From: Methanobacteriota archaeon
GTDB lineage: Archaea > Thermoplasmatota > E2 > DHVEG-1
Direction: 5' to 3'
Assembly (NCBI GenBank): GCA_903930505.1
Contig: CAIYYQ010000060.1
Span: 1 to 12,466 of the forward strand
DNA length: 12,466 nucleotides
In this document: one piece after another, positions 6,265 to 12,466 of the stretch
Layout of the letters: every line of letters begins with the position of its first letter
How positions within the stretch are numbered: the stretch's first letter is position 1
Notes under the pieces: generated by a model
The model's input: the letters and a program-made list of their open reading frames with translations, nothing else
Database searches by the model: none
Told to the model about the DNA's origin: nothing
Made by a program: the position numbers and the translations under genes

Positions 6265-7173
6265 TTATCCTGTTTTATGGAGAGATTGCATCAAACATAC
6301 AAGGATTTCATTCAAAGAAACATCAACTCCGTGTTTTTTCCCCATCTGTAGAATAGTACCATTAATTGAATCAATCTCTGTTTTTGTTTCTCTTTGCACG
6401 CTTTGAAGCATAGATGAGTAATTCTCAGCGGTCATACGAACTACTTCTTTTGTCTTCTCTGCCATCTCCTCATAGGTAACTGCTATCTTCTCAGATATTG
6501 CAACAGCGGTTGATTCTTTACATATCTGATTCATAACATTCTCAAGGAGTGGGTTCTCAAGTAGATATCCATTTTTGCAAAAAAACAATGCAGTGAGCGG
6601 ATTGATACTTGAATTAATGATTGTTTTTATCCACAACTCGCGTAAAAAATTTGTGGTTTTAATTGTTTCAATGCCTGCTTCGTTAAATAAAGAAACAAGA
6701 TCTACTATACGATTGGTGTTCTCTCCTGTTAATTCCCCAAGAATCGTTTGGCCAATGCCTGTATGATGAACCAATCCAGGTTTCACAAGTACAGCACCAT
6801 GTGTTGTCACGCCACCAAGGATATTTTTTACGTCGACTGTTTTTTTTATTTTTTCGATGTTATCAAGTCCATTCTGAAGTGATATCACTATGGTCTTGTT
6901 GGTAATCAACGATTTTGCTTCTTGTATCGCTTCCTCAGTATCATACGATTTCACCGCGATGATCAAGACATCAGGTTGCATGTGCACATTATCAATGGAA
7001 TCCTCCGCAGAAACATGTACCGTCATCGGTGTTTTTCCAGTAATGGTTAACCCTGATTTTCTGATGGCTGTGATGTGCGGCGTTCTCCCAACTAACACCA
7101 CGGTATTCTTTTGTGAAAGCAATCCTCCGAAAAGCGATCCGATTGCGCCGGCGCCAAGAACAACAATGTTCAT
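6265..7173 (-). CDS. panE: 2-dehydropantoate 2-reductase (ketopantoate reductase)
   Basis: 302 residues, the normal family length. It reduces 2-dehydropantoate to pantoate with NADPH, a step of CoA biosynthesis in archaea and bacteria; cytosolic. Seen: Rossmann motif GAGAIG (7-12), VGR ending at Arg30 (consistent with NADPH), AVKSYDT (73-79), the NG pair (101-102), catalytic-region ELWIKTIINSSINPLTAL (179-196) with Lys183, Asn187 and Asn191, and TEIDSINGTI (265-274) with Glu266. I chose ATG 7173 because the protein then starts directly with the Rossmann strand MNIVVLGAG, and GGAGGT (7191-7186) lies 12 bases upstream. A longer in-frame reading back to 7272 would only add residues encoded inside the upstream gene. 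The ATG overlaps the stop of the ThiI-like gene (ATGA), so translation is probably coupled. Confidence 0.93.
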   Translation of the reverse strand: MNIVVLGAGAIGSLFGGLLSQKNTVVLVGRTPHITAIRKSGLTITGKTPMTVHVSAEDSIDNVHMQPDVLIIAVKSYDTEEAIQEAKSLITNKTIVISLQNGLDNIEKIKKTVDVKNILGGVTTHGAVLVKPGLVHHTGIGQTILGELTGENTNRIVDLVSLFNEAGIETIKTTNFLRELWIKTIINSSINPLTALFFCKNGYLLENPLLENVMNQICKESTAVAISEKIAVTYEEMAEKTKEVVRMTAENYSSMLQSVQRETKTEIDSINGTILQMGKKHGVDVSLNEILVCLMQSLHKTG

Positions 7174-8123
7174 ATGAGAAGTCCTACCTCCTTGCATTTT
7201 TGATTGATAAAATCTTTTGTCATCGCAAGTAAGGGATACAGAGTGGGAACCGGTATCTTGTTTTTTAAACAAGTGCTTTTTTCGATGACATCAACAAAAG
7301 AGTCAGCGAACGTTAACCCAGATACCACTGCATCACATCCCTGATCAAGAACAATCTTTGAAATATCTTCATTCAGATGGTTTGATTGTGAAAGATTTAA
7401 TAAATTTGATGGTGCGTTCCATTCTTTGAGAAACGAAAATATTTTTTCTTGTTGCGTGTCGTCAACTATTACCATAATCAGTGTGCATCCACGCCGCATC
7501 AGATACCATCCTGCAAGAAGAGACCATGGGTTTTCAACGAGTACAACAACTTTTCCCTGTGTCCCTAAAGGTAATCCACCGCTGCAGGGGATTCGTTCAG
7601 TGAAAAGAAATGTGTTTTTGTTTCTGATATCAATCCCAATTTCTACAGTTGGATGTGTTAAATCAACGCGTGCTTTGGTAATTTTTCGTATGTCATCGCC
7701 AAGACGAATAGCGATTTCCTGACTGGTGAAAGGATGCGTCCCTGTTCTTGTTACGCGTAACGCAAACCGATCATTCTCTCGTATGGTTTGTTTTGCGACA
7801 GAAACTGCAGAATCACTCATTTGTTGTATCTCAGCTGTTGTCTGTACTGTAGGGCTTATTGATGTGATTCCAAAAATATGTTGCAGGATACTGGTTCCTT
7901 GGTTGATCTCCGTGGTAAACAGGTAGATGCGTCCCCATTCTTTGATAAGCCGGCACGTAACTCCTCTGCGTTCAAATGCTTGACTAATGTTTCTGACTAG
8001 TGCTGATTCGAATTGTTTTCGCACATACGGGCTTTTCAGGGAAAGCTCCCCGTATCGTATCAGGATCAAATCGTGGTTCATTTCAAAAACAGCATCGTCC
8101 CAAGGATACATTAACGTTTTCAC
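7170..8123 (-). CDS. ThiI-like THUMP protein with degenerate PP-loop and truncated C-terminus
   Basis: 317 residues from GTG 8123. ThiI uses ATP to activate U8 of tRNA for 4-thiouridine synthesis. Seen: N-terminal ferredoxin-like domain (about 18-80, beginning LILIRYGELSLKS), THUMP domain (about 85-172) and the well-kept linker SGGLPLGTQGKVVVL (181-195). Where active ThiI has the ATP-binding SGGIDSP this protein reads VENPWSL (196-202), although the following LMRRG (208-212) is intact. The later G(E/D)xxGQVASQT region is replaced by GLTFADSFVDV (269-279). The chain stops at PLLAMTKDFI...GLLI, where ThiI normally continues about 60-70 residues. It may still bind tRNA but should not adenylate it. 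GTG 8123 lies three bases after the upstream stop and has no ribosome site, so re-initiation is likely; by homology ATG 8081 (MNHDLILIRYG) is an alternative start. An active ThiI may exist elsewhere. Confidence 0.85.
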   Translation of the reverse strand: MKTLMYPWDDAVFEMNHDLILIRYGELSLKSPYVRKQFESALVRNISQAFERRGVTCRLIKEWGRIYLFTTEINQGTSILQHIFGITSISPTVQTTAEIQQMSDSAVSVAKQTIRENDRFALRVTRTGTHPFTSQEIAIRLGDDIRKITKARVDLTHPTVEIGIDIRNKNTFLFTERIPCSGGLPLGTQGKVVVLVENPWSLLAGWYLMRRGCTLIMVIVDDTQQEKIFSFLKEWNAPSNLLNLSQSNHLNEDISKIVLDQGCDAVVSGLTFADSFVDVIEKSTCLKNKIPVPTLYPLLAMTKDFINQKCKEVGLLI

Positions 8124-8126
8124 AGT

Positions 8127-10043
8127 TTACTGTATAGCTAGAGATGCCTCGTAGGTGTACCAGAGATGTCGGAGAAGTTTTAACGTCTCAAAATACATTT
8201 GAGGAACATATTTAAGTCCGATTTCAAACGTGCTGCATAACGTGCGCAACTGTAAAGCAATAAATGGTTCTAGATAATGGGATACTTGTGGTTTCTGAAA
8301 TGTATCTATTATACGTTGTTCTATGACATTGACATCTATGATCAGATCTTCCATGTGTTGCAATCGGTCTGATAACTCAATTGTGAGATTTTGTATCTGC
8401 TGATTCGTTGAATTGTTTGAATAATTAACAAGAGGATAGAGTTGCTCCAGTTTTTCAATCGTTCCTATAGTTTTTTCAGTATAGTCGGAATAAATGTCAC
8501 AGAAATAATATGGATATGCGCTGAGCCGGTGTCCATTCAAAATAATAAAACTCATGTTAATGTAATCAGATGTAATAGTCGATACTTCCTTTGTATTGTT
8601 TTGCAAAATAGACAGATTCGTGTTTAGTCTCTGTATCCTTGTTTTTGTCTCATTCAATATATGTTCCAATGAATCACTAAGAGGTACATTTTTGGTTTTT
8701 TCGCCAAATGCATCGAGTGATGAAACCGGACAGCTAACTGACCTTATAATTTGTGTGCGTTCTTGTGATGTCGCATAAAAAAGTGCATTATAGATTATTC
8801 GTCTCCCGTAATATGGATCTCCATCCCAGTGTATATTATCAAAGATAAGGGAGATATTGTTAATAAACTCCGGATGGGTGCTGAACAGAACTACGTTTCC
8901 CATTCCAAAACGAGAAGTAACCCAGTTCGGAGAATTCAGAACTTTGTTTCTCATTGGAATGACGTTTGGGTCACCTTCTGATCCATTTTCGAGATTCTGT
9001 ATCGTCGCAATTTGTTGGCTGTTTTTTCCAAGCCAGATGAACCAAGGTCCTTCAAAAAACTCTTTCACAGTATGATTCAGGCCATATGACAAGGGATGAT
9101 TGGTGTCGCTAATAGTTGTTGTTGCAACAAACAATGAGGTTTCATATATTTTTTTCTGATTCATAAACGAATCGCTAAGTGATAAACTGATGCAAGGGGG
9201 AAAGCAGGGTAGATTTGGGTTGTATGCGCGAAGAAGAGAAATAAACGGAGTCGGGAGAAGTAGTCCAGATGATCCTGCAATTGCTCCATAACAGGAGCCA
9301 ATGTATCCTCCGCCGTTGCGGACAAACATGCGAATTGCGTTGTTTGCCTGTGTGTTTGAAAGGCTTTTTAATTGTTCAAAAGTCGACCCGGGGCGAGGAT
9401 CATACGGCCACATGAACACGTTGAAATCGTTGTTGTTCAATTGTAAAGATGTTTCGTTATCGAGCAAGAATTCCATGGTGAGAAAACCGCCTGCTTCAGC
9501 AATCTGTAGATAACAGGGCCATCCGTATCGGGTCGGTACCCCGAGGTGTTGGACGATTTTTGGTTCAGTTAATGGATATGCACTGATTGTCAGTGGGTTT
9601 ACGAGGTAATAGACAGGTACATGGATCGTGTTTTCTTGGTCGATTTCACTTGTAGTATTATAATCATGAATAATCGCAGTGGTCAAAGCAGTGGTATTAA
9701 TATCAGATAAAAAGGGGATGACAAACGTACCCTTTGAGTAGGTATTTGTCCTGATAACGATTTCGTCATTGATTTCTTTTGTGTCTGCGGAAAAATCAGT
9801 TGCAGCCCAGTAGACGGGGACATGTTCTCGGAGTAAATCGTTAATCATGTTTCTGACGTTGCCGTTGGCAATTGTTTCTTGAGTGGTATCATTTCCTGCG
9901 GGAAGAGGAACAAGAAACCCATATGAAACACTCGCTATGTCTTTGTTTGTTGACTGTACAGAACCAAAAAAAACTGGTGAGAGAAGAAGAATCAATATGA
10001 TACTACTGAGTGATTGATGATACTGTAGGTTTGATTTCGTAAT
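8127..10043 (-). CDS. Secreted class I glutamine-amidotransferase-fold (biotin-protein-ligase N-terminal-like) protein
   Basis: 638 residues if started at ATT 10043, 622 from TTG 9995. With the longer start the N-terminus is a convincing signal peptide (polar TKSNLQYHQS, then SSIILILLLSPVFF). An N-terminal domain (about 40-145, containing VPVYW) is unfamiliar. The middle (about 160-420) has the amidotransferase nucleophile elbow GGGYIGSCYGA, with Cys251, and FSTHPEF, with His390 and Glu392, giving a Cys-His-Glu set as in class I glutamine amidotransferases and BPL_N-domain proteins. The C-terminal 200 residues look helical, with several Asn-x-Ser/Thr sites. Substrate unknown; the extracellular location argues against ordinary glutamine amide transfer. 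Evidence for ATT: GGGAGG (10055-10050) six bases before it, a TATA box at 10087-10078 placing transcription near 10057, and no ATG, GTG or TTG between it and 9995. First gene of the operon with the ThiI-like gene and panE. Confidence 0.8.
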   Translation of the reverse strand: MTKSNLQYHQSLSSIILILLLSPVFFGSVQSTNKDIASVSYGFLVPLPAGNDTTQETIANGNVRNMINDLLREHVPVYWAATDFSADTKEINDEIVIRTNTYSKGTFVIPFLSDINTTALTTAIIHDYNTTSEIDQENTIHVPVYYLVNPLTISAYPLTEPKIVQHLGVPTRYGWPCYLQIAEAGGFLTMEFLLDNETSLQLNNNDFNVFMWPYDPRPGSTFEQLKSLSNTQANNAIRMFVRNGGGYIGSCYGAIAGSSGLLLPTPFISLLRAYNPNLPCFPPCISLSLSDSFMNQKKIYETSLFVATTTISDTNHPLSYGLNHTVKEFFEGPWFIWLGKNSQQIATIQNLENGSEGDPNVIPMRNKVLNSPNWVTSRFGMGNVVLFSTHPEFINNISLIFDNIHWDGDPYYGRRIIYNALFYATSQERTQIIRSVSCPVSSLDAFGEKTKNVPLSDSLEHILNETKTRIQRLNTNLSILQNNTKEVSTITSDYINMSFIILNGHRLSAYPYYFCDIYSDYTEKTIGTIEKLEQLYPLVNYSNNSTNQQIQNLTIELSDRLQHMEDLIIDVNVIEQRIIDTFQKPQVSHYLEPFIALQLRTLCSTFEIGLKYVPQMYFETLKLLRHLWYTYEASLAIQ

Positions 10044-10049
10044 CTATTG

Positions 10050-10087
10050 CCTCCCTAGTTTTACTATGGTTGTCTTTTTTATATATA
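10050..10087 (-). promoter_or_regulatory. Promoter and ribosome site of the three-gene operon
   Basis: TATATATAAA (10087-10078, minus strand) is a strong archaeal TATA box. The expected transcription start is near 10057, immediately before GGGAGG (10055-10050). The ribosome site is six bases from ATT 10043, which decides the start of the secreted amidotransferase-fold gene. Confidence 0.7.
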
Positions 10088-10172
10088 CCTTTCTATGAAT
10101 CCTTAAATGTATTGGAGGTGTTTTTTTTTAAGTAGATTTATTGTGTGCAACATCTTTTTATAGTGAAAAGGA

Positions 10173-10316
10173 ATGCTGTTGCGTTTAACGGCAAAGGGGT
10201 TAATAAAAAAAGTAGCGTTGGTTCCTGGTGTATCTGATCAATGTCTTTCGTGTCGACAGTGTTTCACGGTGTGTGATGCGGGAAAGATTGTGTATTTGGT
10301 TGATAATCTGTTGTAA
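10173..10316 (+). CDS. Possible 47-residue protein with a CxxCxxCxxxC motif
   Basis: An ATG-to-TAA frame encoding 47 residues; I do not recognise the protein. The centre reads DQCLSCRQCFTVCDAGKIVYL (in two parts: DQCLSCRQC and FTVCDAGKIVYL), with cysteines spaced C-x2-C-x2-C-x3-C. That is the spacing of a 4Fe-4S ferredoxin motif, though the Pro that normally follows is Asp here. The N-terminus is basic and hydrophobic (MLLRLTAKGLIKKVALVPG). AAGGA ends only one base before the ATG, too close for a good ribosome site, and the TATA-like TTTTTATA (10155-10162) is too near for a leaderless transcript. It may be a real small protein, a remnant of a ferredoxin domain, or chance. Confidence 0.25.
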   Translation: MLLRLTAKGLIKKVALVPGVSDQCLSCRQCFTVCDAGKIVYLVDNLL

Positions 10317-10372
10317 ACCAAAAAATACAACGACTGCCTCTTCGTATACTTTCAGTTCCCTCATCAAAAGTT

Positions 10373-10440
10373 TTAAAAAGAGGTGCCGTGAATTCAGAAT
10401 CTTAAAAAAGAGGTCGTCCTTTTCTCTCTTTTCAAGGGGG
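10373..10440 (+). promoter_or_regulatory. uvrA leader: repeated TATA-like blocks and ribosome site
   Basis: TTAAAAAGAGGT (10373-10384) and TTAAAAAAGAGGT (10402-10414) are near-identical direct repeats about 30 bases apart, and either could serve as a TATA element for uvrA. AAAAGAG (10406-10412) can pair with CTCTTTT (10426-10432). AAGGGGG (10434-10440) is the probable ribosome site for TTG 10451, ten bases away. Confidence 0.4.
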
Positions 10441-10450
10441 TTTGCATCAG

Positions 10451-12466
10451 TTGAAAAACATCGTCATCCGCGGTGCTCGGGAGCATAATCTTAAAAACAT
10501 TACGGTAGAGCTGCCTAGAGATAAATTGATTGTGATCACCGGGATTTCAGGTTCGGGTAAATCCACGCTTGCGTTTGATACGATTTATGCGGAAGGCCAG
10601 CGTCGGTATGTTGAGTCGTTGTCTGCGTATGCGCGGCAGTTTCTCGGTTTAATGAACAAACCTGATGTGGACAGCATCGAGGGACTGTCTCCTGCGATTT
10701 CCATTGAGCAGAAAACCACGAGTAAAAACCCGCGTAGTACGGTTGGGACCATTACTGAGATTTATGATTACCTGAGGCTTCTGTATGCGCGGATTGGTAC
10801 GCCGTATTGTCCGACGCATAACGTCAAAATCGAGTCGCAGTCAGCTGAGAAAATAGCGGATCGTATCTCAAAGGAACTGAAAGGTAATGTGACGATTTTA
10901 TCACCGATTATCCGGCAGAAGAAGGGAACATATGAGCAGTTGTTTAAGGATCTGAACAAAGAAGGATACACGCGGGTGAGGGTGAATAAAACCCTATTTC
11001 GGACCGATGAGGAAATCAAACTGGAGCGGTACAAAAAACATGATATCGACATTGTCGTCGACCGGATCAGCGTCTCAGATGGTTCTCGTCTTGTTGAAGC
11101 CTGTGAAAACGCATTGAAAAAATCAGAGGGTCTACTCATTGTACTTGATTCTAAGGATGTTGAGCATACGTATTCGTCGAAGATGACGTGTCCATATTGC
11201 GGTTTTGTGTTTGAGGAGCTTCAGCCTCGAATGTTTTCTTTTAATAACCCGTATGGGGCATGTGAGGAATGTCATGGTCTGGGTATCAAGATGGAGTTTG
11301 ACCGGGATCTGATTATCCCTGATAAGGAAAAAAACATTGCTGATGGTGCGATTGCGTTGTATAAAACCATACGTGACGGCTGGCGTAATTATTATCTTGG
11401 CGCGGTCGCTAAGCATCATGGTTTTGATATTTTCACGCCGATCAAGGATCTAAACGAAGAGCAGTATCATGCGCTGATGTATGGGTCTGGGGAGCGGATT
11501 AAATTTGATATTTCAAGTCGGAACGGTGATGCACATTGGTCTCATGTCGGTTCATGGGAAGGGCTGATCCCGCAGTCGGAGCGTCTGTACAAGCAAACCG
11601 AGTCTGAGTATCGTCGGCAGGATATGGAGCGTTTCATGCGGATATCTGATTGTCCAGTGTGTAACGGGAAGCGATTGAAACAAAAAGTGTTGTCCGTGAA
11701 AATCGCTGAGAAGTCGATTGTTGATATCACGGATTTGTCTATTAAACAATGTATCCAGTTTTTTTATGGGCTTAATCTGTCGCGTAAACACGAGGAGATC
11801 GCGCGGCTTATTTTAAAGGAGGTTCGTGCGCGTCTGAAGTTTCTTGATAACGTCGGGTTGAATTATCTGACGCTTTCTCGCGCTGCGGGTACACTGTCTG
11901 GTGGTGAGGCGCAGCGAATAAGGCTTGCGACGCAGATTGGCTCAAACCTTGTCGGTGTGTTGTATATTCTTGATGAGCCGTCGATCGGGTTGCATCAGCG
12001 TGATAACAAGAAACTGATTGATACGTTATGGAAGCTGCGTGATCTGGGCAACACACTGATTGTTGTTGAGCATGATGAGGAGATGATTCGTCATGCTGAT
12101 TATGTGATTGATATGGGACCCGGTGCTGGACTGCATGGTGGCAAAATCATCGCAGAAGGAACACCTCAGCAGATAGAGGACAATCCGCGGTCGTTGACTG
12201 GTAAGTATCTGTCTAAAAAGCTTCAAATTCCGGTTCCTGAGAAACGCAGGACATCAGAGAAATTTATACATATGCGTGGGTGCAGTGAAAATAATCTCAA
12301 GAACATCACGGTTCATATTCCGCTTGGTGTTTTATCTGTGGTGACTGGTGTGTCAGGGAGTGGTAAATCCACGTTGGTGAACGATATTTTGTATAAGGGA
12401 TTGATGAAAAAACTGCATGATTCAAAGGAGATGCCTGGGAAGCATGAGTCGATTGATTCTGATTTG
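10451..12466 (+). CDS. uvrA: UvrABC excinuclease subunit A (3' end outside window)
   Basis: 672 codons are visible without interruption of an expected roughly 940. UvrA is the damage-sensing ATPase of nucleotide excision repair; it loads UvrB onto lesions. Seen: first Walker [10 protein letters not shown] (31-39), zinc module with Cys247, Cys250, Cys271 and Cys274, a further CPVCNGKRL (401-409), ABC signature [12 protein letters not shown] (482-493), Walker B with [12 protein letters not shown] shortly after, HDEEM and the second Walker [10 protein letters not shown] (633-641). The order and spacing follow E. coli UvrA closely, which fits the accepted view that archaeal uvrABC came from bacteria. 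Start: TTG 10451, giving [15 protein letters not shown] as in the family, with AAGGGGG ten bases upstream; no ATG lies in a suitable place. uvrB and uvrC are not in the window. Confidence 0.97.
   Translation, partial: MKNIVIRGAREHNLKNITVELPRDKLIVITGISGSGKSTLAFDTIYAEGQRRYVESLSAYARQFLGLMNKPDVDSIEGLSPAISIEQKTTSKNPRSTVGTITEIYDYLRLLYARIGTPYCPTHNVKIESQSAEKIADRISKELKGNVTILSPIIRQKKGTYEQLFKDLNKEGYTRVRVNKTLFRTDEEIKLERYKKHDIDIVVDRISVSDGSRLVEACENALKKSEGLLIVLDSKDVEHTYSSKMTCPYCGFVFEELQPRMFSFNNPYGACEECHGLGIKMEFDRDLIIPDKEKNIADGAIALYKTIRDGWRNYYLGAVAKHHGFDIFTPIKDLNEEQYHALMYGSGERIKFDISSRNGDAHWSHVGSWEGLIPQSERLYKQTESEYRRQDMERFMRISDCPVCNGKRLKQKVLSVKIAEKSIVDITDLSIKQCIQFFYGLNLSRKHEEIARLILKEVRARLKFLDNVGLNYLTLSRAAGTLSGGEAQRIRLATQIGSNLVGVLYILDEPSIGLHQRDNKKLIDTLWKLRDLGNTLIVVEHDEEMIRHADYVIDMGPGAGLHGGKIIAEGTPQQIEDNPRSLTGKYLSKKLQIPVPEKRRTSEKFIHMRGCSENNLKNITVHIPLGVLSVVTGVSGSGKSTLVNDILYKGLMKKLHDSKEMPGKHESIDSDL

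Larger units (their letters stand above)
10088..10450. other. Intergenic region between the divergent operon and uvrA
   Basis: About 360 bases with no secure gene. Contents: an unused GGAGGTG (10114-10120) followed by nine T; GCAACA (10147-10152) and TGTTGC (10177-10182) as inverted arms around a TATA-like TTTTTATA (10155-10162); the doubtful small four-cysteine ORF (10173-10316); and the uvrA leader with two near-identical A-rich blocks. No tRNA or recognised structured RNA was seen. Confidence 0.5.

Noticed and set aside
7174..7272. 33-residue N-terminal extension of ketopantoate reductase
   Set aside because: It lies within the ThiI-like coding region, is polar and atypical, and the ribosome site and Rossmann strand fit ATG 7173.
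10147..10182. GCAACA/TGTTGC inverted repeat around a TATA-like element
   Set aside because: Six-base arms 24 bases apart are expected by chance in A/T-rich spacers, and no gene is suitably placed downstream.
10228..10488. 86-residue plus-strand frame across the uvrA leader and start
   Set aside because: It overlaps the well-supported beginning of uvrA in another frame, has no ribosome site and no recognisable domain.
10768..12226. Several minus-strand frames of 62-123 residues
   Set aside because: All lie antisense to uvrA, whose translation is continuous and matches the family throughout.
1..12466. CRISPR arrays, insertion sequences, tRNA or rRNA genes, toxin-antitoxin or defence cassettes
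   Set aside because: No spaced direct repeats, transposase motifs, tRNA T-arm consensus or defence domains were found by eye on either strand.

Overview
This looks like a stretch of archaeal chromosome. The evidence is: archaeal TATA boxes (T/A-rich 8-mers about 25 bases before the inferred transcription starts) in front of several genes, at least one apparently leaderless gene, an archaeal-type asparagine synthetase derived from class II tRNA synthetases, a ThiI-family protein, a compact Lrp/AsnC regulator and a tandem PRC-barrel protein. UvrA is essentially bacterial in sequence, as is usual in archaea that carry UvrABC. The secreted proteins (an anchored calcium-loop/metzincin-like protein and a secreted glutamine-amidotransferase-fold protein) would fit a euryarchaeal or Thermoplasmatota-type lineage, but that placement is a guess.

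Layout. 1-374 (+): C-terminal part of a metallo-beta-lactamase-fold hydrolase. 408-1229 (+): MutY-like adenine glycosylase in which all four iron-sulfur cysteine positions are replaced. 1366-1926 (+): two-domain PRC-barrel protein with its own promoter and a hairpin terminator. 2032-3015 (-): D-2-hydroxyacid dehydrogenase/glyoxylate reductase with its own TATA box. 3077-3529 (-): Lrp/AsnC-family regulator, divergent from 3626-4531 (+), the AsnA-like asparagine synthetase. 4570-6165 (-): membrane-anchored metzincin-like protein behind two TATA boxes.

6265-10043 (-): a tightly coupled three-gene operon. It runs from a secreted class I glutamine-amidotransferase-fold protein that probably starts at ATT, through a ThiI-like protein that has lost its PP-loop signature and C-terminus, to ketopantoate reductase (CoA biosynthesis). 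The junctions are a 3-base gap and an ATGA overlap. 10044-10450: regulatory region that may hold a 47-residue four-cysteine ORF. 10451 to the window end (+): uvrA, 672 codons visible, continuing beyond the window.

Functionally this is mostly housekeeping: DNA repair (mutY, uvrA), asparagine synthesis with a probable dedicated regulator, and the pantoate step of CoA synthesis. The points that depart from the textbook are the cluster-less MutY, the decayed ThiI paralogue coupled to panE, the secreted amidotransferase-fold protein with a likely ATT start, and the metzincin-like protein lacking the usual third zinc ligand. I saw no CRISPR array, insertion sequence, tRNA, rRNA or defence cassette, and I do not claim a new system beyond the unusual three-gene operon.
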